Shown: one piece after another, positions 1 through 5,114 of the stretch | Numbering within the stretch: position 1 is the stretch's first letter | Layout: each line of letters opens with the position of its first letter | Source of the DNA: CAVAWX01 sp963642995 | GTDB lineage: Bacteria; Actinomycetota; Coriobacteriia; Coriobacteriales; QAMH01 | Direction of reading: 5' to 3' | Assembly: GCA_963642995.1 (NCBI GenBank) | Contig: CAVIIZ010000048.1 | Coordinates: 1 to 5,620, forward strand | Length of the DNA: 5,620 bases | Translations under genes and position numbers: made by a program | Notes under the pieces: generated by a model | Seen by the model: the letters and a program-made list of their open reading frames with translations, nothing else | Told to the model about the DNA's origin: nothing | Databases searched by the model: none

Positions 1-2
1 CC

Positions 3-311
3 GGCCAGTACATGCTCGTGGAGACGGCGGCCCCGGCGGGCTACGAGCTGCCCCACGGCCAGTGGATGCTCGACGTGGACGCGGCCGCGCAGACGGTCTC
101 CATAACCGCGCGGGGGCAAGACGGCGACCTGCCGCCGGCGTTCAAGAAGGACGCCGCGACCGGCGCGTACTCCGTGGCCAACTACAGGAAGTGGACGATG
201 CCGCTGGCCGGCGGCGCCGGCCCCATCGCCCTCACCGCGCTCGGCGCCGCCCTCGTGGCCGCCGCGCTTGCCCGGCTGCTGCTCGCGCGCCGCAAGGAGG
301 CCGTGTCTTAG
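3..311 (+). CDS. C-terminal end of an LPXTG-like surface/pilus protein with SpaA-type domain (partial, 5' end outside window)
   Basis: The reading frame is open from the first bases, so the start lies upstream; 102 residues and a TAG stop are visible. Visible residues 3-14 read YMLVETAAPAGY, a clear E-box (YxLxETxAPxGY). In CnaB/SpaA-type pilin domains its Glu (here residue 7) catalyses a Lys-Asn isopeptide bond. The end has the order of a cell-wall sorting signal: MPLAG (66-70), a hydrophobic segment (about 73-94) and an RRK-containing tail. MPLAG departs from LPXTG at positions 1 and 4. Being upstream of the major pilin, the protein is probably a tip adhesin or ancillary pilin covalently joined to the pilus or wall by a sortase. 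The adhesin role is inferred from gene order; the surface-anchored role is well supported. Confidence 0.85.
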   Translation, partial: GQYMLVETAAPAGYELPHGQWMLDVDAAAQTVSITARGQDGDLPPAFKKDAATGAYSVANYRKWTMPLAGGAGPIALTALGAALVAAALARLLLARRKEAVS

Positions 312-360
312 AGGGGCGCGCAGCACAAGGGCGGATCCGGGCTTGCCGTCTCGGGCGGCT

Positions 361-386
361 GGCTGCTGTTCGTCCGCCGCAAGGAG
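361..386 (+). repeat. Imperfect copy of the upstream gene's 3' end (274-299)
   Basis: Positions 361-386 match 274-299 at 23 of 26 bases. The offset is 87 bases, a multiple of three, so the copy is in the same frame as the upstream gene and lies beyond its TAG stop. Read in that frame it gives GLAVSGGWLLFVRRKE, resembling the hydrophobic segment and charged tail of a sorting signal. This may be the relic of a partial duplication or of a lost pilin gene. Confidence 0.4.
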
Positions 387-522
387 CGTGACGCCTGGAA
401 AACGCACGGGAAACCGGGTGGTGCGAGGGCTCGTTGCCGTGGGGTTTGCCGTTTGCGGCGCCGACGCCGGGCGGATGCGGAAGTGAGTTTTTGTGGAGGA
501 AATGTGCAGGGGGGGGCGTTCA

Positions 523-559
523 AAGTGCTTTTCTGTTGTGTTTGAAGTGTTCTTTTGCT
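523..559 (+). promoter_or_regulatory. Direct repeat in pilin promoter region, possible regulator site
   Basis: AAGTGCTTTTCTGTT (523-537) and AAGTGTTCTTTTGCT (545-559) match at 11 of 15 bases with a 22-base offset. That is about two helical turns, so both copies would face the same side of the DNA. They overlap the candidate pilin promoter. A binding site for an activator or repressor of pilus expression is possible, but no regulator gene is in the window. Confidence 0.3.
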
Positions 560-564
560 AGGGT
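536..564 (+). promoter_or_regulatory. Candidate promoter of the major pilin gene
   Basis: This is the best candidate in the gap: a -35-like TTGTGT (536-541), a 17-base spacer, and an extended -10-like TGC-TAGGGT (556-564). The -10 hexamer is poor (3 of 6). The TTTGCTA core also occurs ahead of the sortase genes (TTTGCTACCAT, 2592-2602). An alternative -10 is TATGTT at 568-573. Either choice gives a leader of roughly 120-130 bases. Confidence 0.3.
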
Positions 565-663
565 GTGTATGTTGTTTCTAGCTGGGGCTGTCCGCACTGG
601 CTTGCACGGCGGCGGAGGAACTTGGAAGGGTTTTCGGAAGCTCTCGCCGTGGCTATTCGAGTT

Positions 664-692
664 GGGGAGGGAGTCCCCGCTGGAGGAAAGGA
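664..692 (+). promoter_or_regulatory. Leader hairpin and ribosome binding site that set the pilin start
   Basis: A 5-bp hairpin (GGGGA 664-668, TCCCC 674-678) ends three bases before the purine-rich GGAGGAAAGGA (682-692). AAAGGA at 687-692 lies 7 bases from the ATG at 700, a normal spacing that decides the start. The upstream GGAGG (682-686) lies 5 bases from another ATG at 692, which opens only a 7-codon frame (MGKWKRQ, stop at 713-715) overlapping the pilin start. Confidence 0.6.
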
Positions 693-699
693 TGGGAAA

Positions 700-2445
700 A
701 TGGAAAAGACAATAGGCAAGAAGAGAGCGCGGGTGATTCTCGCGGCGCTCGTCGCCGTCGCCCTCGCGGCGTGCGCGGTGCCTGCCATCGCGGCGCTCGC
801 GGCCAACGATTCGCTGCCGCCCAGCACGGGCAACCTGGTCATCCACAAATACCAGGCCGACGACATGAGCAAGATCGGCAAGGCCAACGACGGCACCGAG
901 GTCACGGTCGACCCGTCGTTTGCCCCCCTGTCCGGCGTCACCTTCAACATCTACAAGGTGTCGACAGACGCCAACGGCGACTATCCGAGCAAGGCGCCCT
1001 ACCGTCTGTCCGGCACGACGCTCACCGATGGCGACGGCGCGACTTTCACGGTGGCGGCGGCGTCTCCGTCTAGCGTGACGACCGCAGACGACGGCAAGGC
1101 GACGGCCTCCAATCTGGCCCAGGGCGTCTACCTCGTGGTCGAGCAGGAAAACGAGCAGGTCGCCGAGCCTGCGGACAACTTCGTGGTGGCCGTCCCCATG
1201 ACCAACGCCGACGGCAACGGCTGGCTTTCCGACGTGCACGTCTACCCGAAGAACCAGGTCATGTACGTGAACAAGTTCCTGACGGTGGGCAAAGACGATG
1301 CGGCGGCCAAGACGCAAAACGGCACCGCCGTGAACGTGGGCGACACCGTGCACTACTCCATCGTCCCGACCGTGCCCAGCGGCGTGGTGGCGTACTCGAC
1401 CAATGTCGACGGCACCCCCGTCACCCCCGTCACCACCACCAACGTGCTCACGGAAGACGCCAAAATCAAATATGCCGTCACCGATGCACTCGACACGGCG
1501 CTCACCTTCGATGCAGCCAGCGTGAAAGTGTACGGTCTCAAGGCATCCGACGATGTGACGAGCGGCGGCACGCTCATCACCGCTTCCGGCAACTACAGCG
1601 TCACGACCGAGACCGGCAACACCGCGAAGATCGATTTCACGCAGGCGGGTCGTATCGCCCTCTACAACGCGGGCTACTCGAAGCTGCGCGTCGAGCTGGA
1701 CGCCGTGGTGAATGACGGCATCCTCTCCAAGGAGAAGACCAAAGTCGGCAATACGGGCTATGTGAACTTCACGAACAAGTTCGGCCAGGAGAAGACCAAG
1801 GACTCGACGACCGGCTTCAACCCCGACGATCCCAAAGGCCCCGACCCCGATCCCGACAACCCCGACAATCCGCAGCCGACCATCCACACGGCGCACATCT
1901 CCATAACGAAGAAAGACGCCTCGAACACGACCACGACGCTCGCGGGCGCGAAATTCAAGATCGCCGACACCGAGGCCAACGCCAAGGCGGGCAACTATCT
2001 GCGCAAGACTGCCGACGGCGCCGTGGTCGATCCGAGCGACTCGCGCTGGGCGACTGCCACGGACTGGGAGGCGACCTCCGGCTCCGACGGCACCTTCAGC
2101 TTCGACGGCGTGGAGGACTACACTTCCGTCGTCGAGAAAAAGGCCGATGGCACGTATGCGGAGACCAAGACCTACTGCTCCTACTACCTCGTCGAGACGC
2201 AGGCGCCGGAGGGCTACAACCTGCCGGACGCGCCCTTCAAGGTCGACTTCAGCGAGGCCACGTCCAAGGAGAGCGTCAATTGGACCGTCTCCAAGGACGT
2301 TACGAACACCAACGAGTTCACCTTGCCCCTCACGGGCGGCATGGGCACCATGTTGCTGACCCTTGCGGGCATCCTGCTCGTCGGCGGCGCCGGTTGCGCG
2401 TTCTTCGCCGCCGGCCGCAAGAAGAAGAAGGCGCAGGCGAAATAA
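700..2445 (+). CDS. Major pilin (SpaA-type backbone subunit), isopeptide-domain fimbrial protein, LPLTG-anchored
   Basis: The product is 581 residues. The ATG at 700 is chosen because it has a well-spaced AAAGGA and begins a proper signal peptide: KKRAR, then a hydrophobic stretch 12-34, with likely cleavage near AALA-A (34/35). The pilin motif W175xxxVxVYPK184 fits the corynebacterial consensus exactly; Lys184 is the expected acceptor for sortase-made subunit linkage. Domains: N-terminal about 40-185; a middle domain about 187-360 starting at VNKF (Lys192) and ending NTGYVNFTN, resembling isopeptide-forming fimbrial D2 domains; an Asp/Pro-rich linker (about 373-393); and a CnaB/SpaA domain about 397-540 with Lys404 and E-box Glu499 (YYLVETQAPEGY), partner probably Asn536 or Asn538. 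The sorting signal LPLTG (542-546), a hydrophobic segment and RKKKK complete it. It polymerises into the pilus shaft outside the membrane. Bond partners are inferred by family pattern. LAAC at 22-25 also resembles a lipobox. Confidence 0.95.
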   Translation: MEKTIGKKRARVILAALVAVALAACAVPAIAALAANDSLPPSTGNLVIHKYQADDMSKIGKANDGTEVTVDPSFAPLSGVTFNIYKVSTDANGDYPSKAPYRLSGTTLTDGDGATFTVAAASPSSVTTADDGKATASNLAQGVYLVVEQENEQVAEPADNFVVAVPMTNADGNGWLSDVHVYPKNQVMYVNKFLTVGKDDAAAKTQNGTAVNVGDTVHYSIVPTVPSGVVAYSTNVDGTPVTPVTTTNVLTEDAKIKYAVTDALDTALTFDAASVKVYGLKASDDVTSGGTLITASGNYSVTTETGNTAKIDFTQAGRIALYNAGYSKLRVELDAVVNDGILSKEKTKVGNTGYVNFTNKFGQEKTKDSTTGFNPDDPKGPDPDPDNPDNPQPTIHTAHISITKKDASNTTTTLAGAKFKIADTEANAKAGNYLRKTADGAVVDPSDSRWATATDWEATSGSDGTFSFDGVEDYTSVVEKKADGTYAETKTYCSYYLVETQAPEGYNLPDAPFKVDFSEATSKESVNWTVSKDVTNTNEFTLPLTGGMGTMLLTLAGILLVGGAGCAFFAAGRKKKKAQAK

Positions 2446-2453
2446 AGACCCAC

Positions 2454-2487
2454 GCGGGCGGGGCTTGCCCCGTCCGCCCCTTTCCTT
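2454..2487 (+). terminator. Intrinsic terminator or attenuator after the pilin gene
   Basis: A 10-bp stem (GCGGGCGGGG 2454-2463 with CCCCGTCCGC 2468-2477, one G-U pair) closes a CTTG tetraloop nine bases after the pilin stop. The pyrimidine run CCCTTTCCTT follows. The T-tract is weak, so partial read-through into the sortase genes is plausible. This would give much more pilin than sortase mRNA. Confidence 0.65.
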
Positions 2488-2496
2488 CAAGCGGAT

Positions 2497-2549
2497 GCGA
2501 AGCGCTCCGACCCGGCTCGTCTCCTCGGGCCACGGCGGGGCGCTTTCGC
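2497..2549 (+). other. Long imperfect stem-loop between pilin and sortase genes
   Basis: GCGAAGCGCTCC (2497-2508) can pair with GGGGCGCTTTCGC (2537-2549) over 12 pairs with one bulged T (2544) and a G-U pair. The 28-base loop contains a smaller CCCG/CGGG stem (2511-2514 with 2526-2529). There is no T-run after it, so it is not a typical terminator. It lies upstream of the candidate sortase promoter and would be present only in read-through mRNA, perhaps as a 3'-end stabiliser. Confidence 0.4.
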
Positions 2550-2591
2550 ATGTGGGGGCGCTCTCGGCGTCGTAGCGCCCTGCACCCGCTC

Positions 2592-2653
2592 TTTGCTACC
2601 ATTTCCCCTTGATGTGGCACCGCCCGACTTGCCGGCACAACCCATGAAAGGAG
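2592..2653 (+). promoter_or_regulatory. Candidate extended -10 promoter and ribosome binding site for the sortase operon
   Basis: TTTGCTACCAT (2592-2602) contains an extended -10 (TGC-TACCAT, 4 of 6 to TATAAT) in otherwise GC-rich DNA. I see no good -35 at 17 bases. The same TACCAT hexamer is the -10 of the toxin-antitoxin promoter. GAAAGGAG (2646-2653) is a strong Shine-Dalgarno sequence 9 bases before the sortase ATG at 2663. Confidence 0.4.
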
Positions 2654-2662
2654 TCGCCCTCG

Positions 2663-3880
2663 ATGGCCGTAGCGCGCAAGCTGTTCCTCGTCCTGGTCAT
2701 GCTCGCGGGGCTGTGTCTGCTTGCCTATCCCCACGTGGCCAGCTGGCTATTCGACCGTGCGGCCGTCGAGGTGGTCGACAGCTACGAGGAGACGGTCTCG
2801 AACTCGTCGCAGCAAGATATCGACGACGCCTGGGCCAAGGCTGTCGAGTACAACGAGAACCTCTACGGCAACCCCGTCCACGACCCGTTCGTCGAGGGCT
2901 CGGGCATGGTCATGGCCGACAACTACTACCAGGTCCTCGACGTGGACGGCACCGGCATGATGGGGCACGTCTCCATCCCGAAGATATCCGTCGAGCTGCC
3001 GGTCTACCACGGCACCTCAGAAAAGACGCTCGCAAGGGGCGTCGGGCACCTGGAGGGCTCGTCCATGCCCACGGGCGGCATCGGCACCCACACCGTCTTG
3101 ACCGGGCACTCCGGCCTGGTGAACGCGAAGCTGTTCACCGATCTCGAGGAGCTGCAGGAAGGCGATCGCTTCTTCGTGAAGATCCTCGACAAGACGCTTG
3201 CCTACGAGGTGGACCGCCTGCTGGTGGTCGAGCCGGAAGACACCTCCGAGCTGCGTCGCGTGGAAGGGCAGGACTACTGCACGTTGGTCACCTGCACGCC
3301 CTACGGGGTGAACTCGCATCGCCTGCTCGTGCGCGGGCACCGTGTCGAGTACACCCCCGAAGACGAGCAGGCGCAGGCCGACAAGGCGGGCGCGGGCGGC
3401 CTCACGCGCGAGCAGATCGTGCTTTTGGCCAGCGCAATCGGCGGGGCGCTGGGCGTGATATTGGTGGCGTTGTTCATACGGCACAGGAGGCGCCGCGCCG
3501 ACGATGACGGCGCTCCTGACGATGCGGCGGTCATGGCCGCCATCGCGGCGGCGGCCCGTGCGGACCTGGAGGCACGGGAAGGGCCGCCCGGCACGCCCGA
3601 ATCGCCCGGGGGCGTCTTGCGGGAATCCGGCGACGGGCGGTTTTCCGGGACGCGCTTAGGAGACGGTGTCGCTGCACCTGATATGCCCAACGCGCCTGCT
3701 GCATCCGATGCGCCCGGCGCTCCCGGCTCCCGCGCTGTCTCCACGCCCGACGACGAGGCGAAGGCGGCGCTCAGGGCGGCGGCCGTTGCCATCGCGAGGC
3801 GGCGGGCAGCTGCCCGCGACGGCGCCGTTGCCCGCGGCATGCACGGCGAATCCGACGACGAAGCGGGGGGGCGCGCCTGA
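2663..3880 (+). CDS. Class C (pilin-polymerising) sortase with long cytoplasmic tail
   Basis: The product is 405 residues; the start is fixed by GAAAGGAG nine bases upstream. An N-terminal membrane segment (about 6-26) leads into an extracellular catalytic domain. The class C features are a lid motif D74-P75-F76 (from HDPFVEG), catalytic His149 (LTGHSGL), Cys211 (TLVTCTPYG) and Arg220 nine residues later (NSHRLLVRG), and a second membrane segment near 252-272. Such enzymes cleave the sorting signal between Thr and Gly and join it to the pilin-motif lysine of the next subunit. The adjacent LPLTG pilin is the obvious substrate. Most class C sortases end soon after the second membrane segment; this one adds about 133 residues, basic at first (RHRRRR), then two Ala-rich probable helices (about 288-306 and 363-391) separated by a Pro/Gly-rich stretch. 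The tail should lie in the cytoplasm; its role is unknown. The stop overlaps the next gene's start. Confidence 0.95.
   Translation: MAVARKLFLVLVMLAGLCLLAYPHVASWLFDRAAVEVVDSYEETVSNSSQQDIDDAWAKAVEYNENLYGNPVHDPFVEGSGMVMADNYYQVLDVDGTGMMGHVSIPKISVELPVYHGTSEKTLARGVGHLEGSSMPTGGIGTHTVLTGHSGLVNAKLFTDLEELQEGDRFFVKILDKTLAYEVDRLLVVEPEDTSELRRVEGQDYCTLVTCTPYGVNSHRLLVRGHRVEYTPEDEQAQADKAGAGGLTREQIVLLASAIGGALGVILVALFIRHRRRRADDDGAPDDAAVMAAIAAAARADLEAREGPPGTPESPGGVLRESGDGRFSGTRLGDGVAAPDMPNAPAASDAPGAPGSRAVSTPDDEAKAALRAAAVAIARRRAAARDGAVARGMHGESDDEAGGRA
3865..3871 (+). other. G7 tract at the end of the first sortase gene, possible slippage or -1 frameshift site
   Basis: Seven Gs lie in the phase G-GGG-GGG relative to the sortase codons, seven bases before the TGA at 3878-3880. 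A -1 slip, or one inserted G, would skip that stop. It would continue through ATG 3880 in the second sortase's frame and give a fused double sortase. Loss of one G gives a new stop a few codons later (TGA ending the EcoRI-like GGGAATTCTGA). No pseudoknot has been demonstrated, and chance in GC-rich DNA is possible. Confidence 0.3.
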
Positions 3881-4623
3881 TGGGGAATTCTGAAAAGGGA
3901 CCTGTCCTCACGCGGCGGCGCCTGCTCATAGGGGCAGCCGGCTTGATGGGGGCGGCAGGAGCGGGCCTTATCGCCTACCCCTATGTGAACGAGGCGCTCT
4001 ACCGCAACGAGGTCGCCGCCCTGCGCGAGGACTTCGAGAAGCGCGCGGCCGGCGGCGAGGGGGCGGATTCGCCATCCGGCAAGCGCTTCATCGACGTCGA
4101 GGGGCTCTACGCCTACTTGCGCGCCGAAAACGAGCGGCTGTTCACCGAGGGGCAAAAAGACCTGGTGGACGCCTTCAGCTACCTCCAGCCGGCGGTGGAC
4201 CTGTCGGCGTGGGGCATCGAGGACAACATCATCGGCTTCCTGCGGGTGCCCGCCATCGACATCGACTTGCCCATACGCCTCGGCGCCAACGACGAGCAGA
4301 TGGCGCGCGGCGCCGTGCACCTCACGCAGACGAGCTATCCCATAGGCGGCGACAACACGAATTCCGTCATCGCCGGGCACCGTGCGCACAGCCGCGGCCT
4401 GTCCATGTTCGTGCACGTGCCCGACCTCGCGAAAGGCGACGCGCTCTACATCGACAATTTCCGCGAGACGCTTGCCTACCGCGTGGTGGAGACAGACGTG
4501 ATCGACCCGAAGGCCACCAACCGCATCCACATCCAGGAAGGACGCGACCTCCTCACGCTGATCACCTGCCACCCCTACGGCGTGAACACGCACCGCTTCA
4601 TCCTCTTCGCCGAGCGCGCGTGA
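3880..4623 (+). CDS. Second class C-type sortase, without DP-aromatic lid or C-terminal membrane anchor
   Basis: The product is 247 residues. The start ATG shares its A with the preceding TGA (TGATG), and no clear separate Shine-Dalgarno is present, so translation is probably coupled to the first sortase. The N-terminus TRRRLLIGAAG (11-21) plus a hydrophobic stretch to about 33 anchors it; it also resembles a twin-arginine signal. The catalytic residues are intact: His167 (IAGHRAH), Cys230 (TLITCHPYG) and Arg239 (NTHRF), with the same nine-residue Cys-Arg spacing as the first sortase. Where the first enzyme has DPF, this one has a region around VDLSAWGIEDN (106-116), so a classical lid is absent or replaced. 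It ends at FAERA with no second membrane segment. It is paired with a different sorting signal upstream (MPLAG), so it may incorporate that protein or anchor the pilus base. Family assignment is firm; division of labour is inference. Confidence 0.92.
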   Translation: MGNSEKGPVLTRRRLLIGAAGLMGAAGAGLIAYPYVNEALYRNEVAALREDFEKRAAGGEGADSPSGKRFIDVEGLYAYLRAENERLFTEGQKDLVDAFSYLQPAVDLSAWGIEDNIIGFLRVPAIDIDLPIRLGANDEQMARGAVHLTQTSYPIGGDNTNSVIAGHRAHSRGLSMFVHVPDLAKGDALYIDNFRETLAYRVVETDVIDPKATNRIHIQEGRDLLTLITCHPYGVNTHRFILFAERA

Positions 4624-4629
4624 ACCCGG

Positions 4630-4718
4630 ATGCACGGCACGCGCCCGAATGCGCGAGCTCGATGCGCGCAAGGCTGGTTGCGAAGCCCGTGCATTGCCAT
4701 GCGTGCGGGCATTTGCCC
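4630..4718. repeat. Inverted repeats downstream of the sortase operon
   Basis: ATGCACGG (4630-4637) is perfectly inverted at CCGTGCAT (4687-4694). Inside lies a second hairpin, TGCGCG (4650-4655) with CGCGCA (4665-4670). A short GGGC-ATTT-GCCC hairpin (4707-4718) followed by TTCT comes next. Together they could fold into a transcript-ending structure for the sortase operon, but no proper T-tract follows, so a terminator is only a weak call. Confidence 0.35.
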
Positions 4719-4723
4719 TTCTC

Positions 4724-4754
4724 GTCGAGCATGCGAATTTCTCGAAGGCTCGAC
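4724..4754. promoter_or_regulatory. Inverted repeat overlapping the toxin-antitoxin -35 region
   Basis: GTCGAGC (4724-4730) is perfectly inverted at GCTCGAC (4748-4754), with a 17-base AT-richer spacer. The right arm overlaps the candidate -35 TCGACA. It may be a second operator or a weak hairpin; nothing in the window identifies a binding protein. Confidence 0.3.
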
Positions 4755-4790
4755 AAGTCCAGGGAAATGTTGTACCATTAGTGTTGTACA
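4750..4790 (+). promoter_or_regulatory. Promoter and probable autoregulatory operator of the toxin-antitoxin operon
   Basis: TCGACA (4750-4755, 5 of 6 to TTGACA), a 17-base spacer and TACCAT (4773-4778, 4 of 6) form a credible promoter. Overlapping the -10 and the start site are two direct copies of TGTTGTAC (4768-4775 and 4782-4789) and an inverted repeat TGTAC-N10-GTACA (4771-4790). Ribbon-helix-helix antitoxins typically bind short repeats placed like this and repress their own operon. A ribosome binding site GGAGAAGGGGAG (4798-4809) follows, six bases before the ATG at 4816. Confidence 0.6.
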
Positions 4791-4815
4791 TTTTCTCGGA
4801 GAAGGGGAGCGGCGG

Positions 4816-5112
4816 ATGAGTTACGCGATGGTCACGGGGCGCATGAGCTCTGGGAAAAAGGAGCGGGCAAATCGCATCCTGCGCCGCGAGGGGCTGGGCG
4901 CCTCGCAGGCGATCAACCTCTTGTACGACCGCATCATCGAGGAGGGGAGCGCGGAGTTCATCACTGGCGTGCGCCGCGGTTTCGACCCCGAACGGTGGAA
5001 GGAGGCCGCGGGCTTCGTCGACGCCCTGCCGCAGGAACGTGCGACGCGTTTCGACGAGATGGCGTCTGGGCAGGTCAGGTGCGATCGCCTCGCCGCCCGG
5101 GGGCTGATGTAG
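4816..5112 (+). CDS. RelB/DinJ-family antitoxin
   Basis: The product is 98 residues. The ATG at 4816 is chosen because GGAGAAGGGGAG ends six bases upstream and the promoter/operator lies just before it; a longer frame back to 4630 would run through that promoter. Residues about 5-45 (VTGRMSSGKKERANRILRRE, then GLGASQAINLLYDRIIEEGS) match the RelB/DinJ ribbon-helix-helix pattern: a basic strand, helix 1, the G(L)xxSxAIN turn, and helix 2. The remaining half (46-98) would wrap and neutralise the toxin. The stop is two bases before the toxin start, a normal antitoxin-toxin arrangement. The protein should also bind the TGTTGTAC repeats and repress the operon. ATGs at 4828 and 4843 are possible alternative starts. 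Confidence 0.85.
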   Translation: MSYAMVTGRMSSGKKERANRILRREGLGASQAINLLYDRIIEEGSAEFITGVRRGFDPERWKEAAGFVDALPQERATRFDEMASGQVRCDRLAARGLM

Positions 5113-5114
5113 TC

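Larger units (their letters stand above)
312..699. other. Intergenic region between the upstream surface protein and the major pilin
   Basis: This 388-base stretch holds no convincing gene. Its first part (312-480) is GC-rich and carries an in-frame echo of the preceding gene's 3' end. The middle (about 485-580) is much richer in T and is the likely promoter region. The last 120 bases would be a 5' leader with a small hairpin just before the ribosome binding site. I see no convincing intrinsic terminator for the upstream gene: a 5-bp hairpin at 456-469 (CGGCG/CGCCG) is separated from the T5 run at 488-492 by 18 bases. Confidence 0.6.

Noticed and set aside
456..492. Terminator for the upstream surface gene
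   Set aside because: The hairpin is only 5 bp and the T5 run is 18 bases away, so it does not have the layout of an intrinsic terminator.
565..699. Upstream GTG start extending the pilin by 45 residues
   Set aside because: It would bury the signal peptide behind a non-signal sequence and ignore the good ribosome binding site at 687-692. It also starts inside the candidate promoter region.
520..2490. A 656-codon open frame on the minus strand
   Set aside because: It lies antisense to the pilin gene, whose motifs are unmistakable. Its translation is Arg/Val/Gly/His-rich low-complexity sequence typical of a shadow frame in GC-rich DNA.
2593..3507. A 304-codon + strand frame overlapping the first sortase
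   Set aside because: Its sequence is Arg/Gly/His-rich and lacks domains; the sortase frame has full catalytic motifs and a Shine-Dalgarno.
4209..4781. A 190-codon + strand frame overlapping the second sortase
   Set aside because: It is a His/Arg/Pro-rich shadow without motifs, out of frame with the intact sortase.
3301..4791. A 496-codon open frame on the minus strand
   Set aside because: It is antisense to both sortases, with a His/Val/Arg-biased composition and no recognisable domain; it is a codon-bias shadow.
4630..4815. N-terminal extension of the antitoxin back to 4630
   Set aside because: This part overlaps the promoter, operator repeats and ribosome binding site, and its translation is Cys/Arg-rich with no family similarity.
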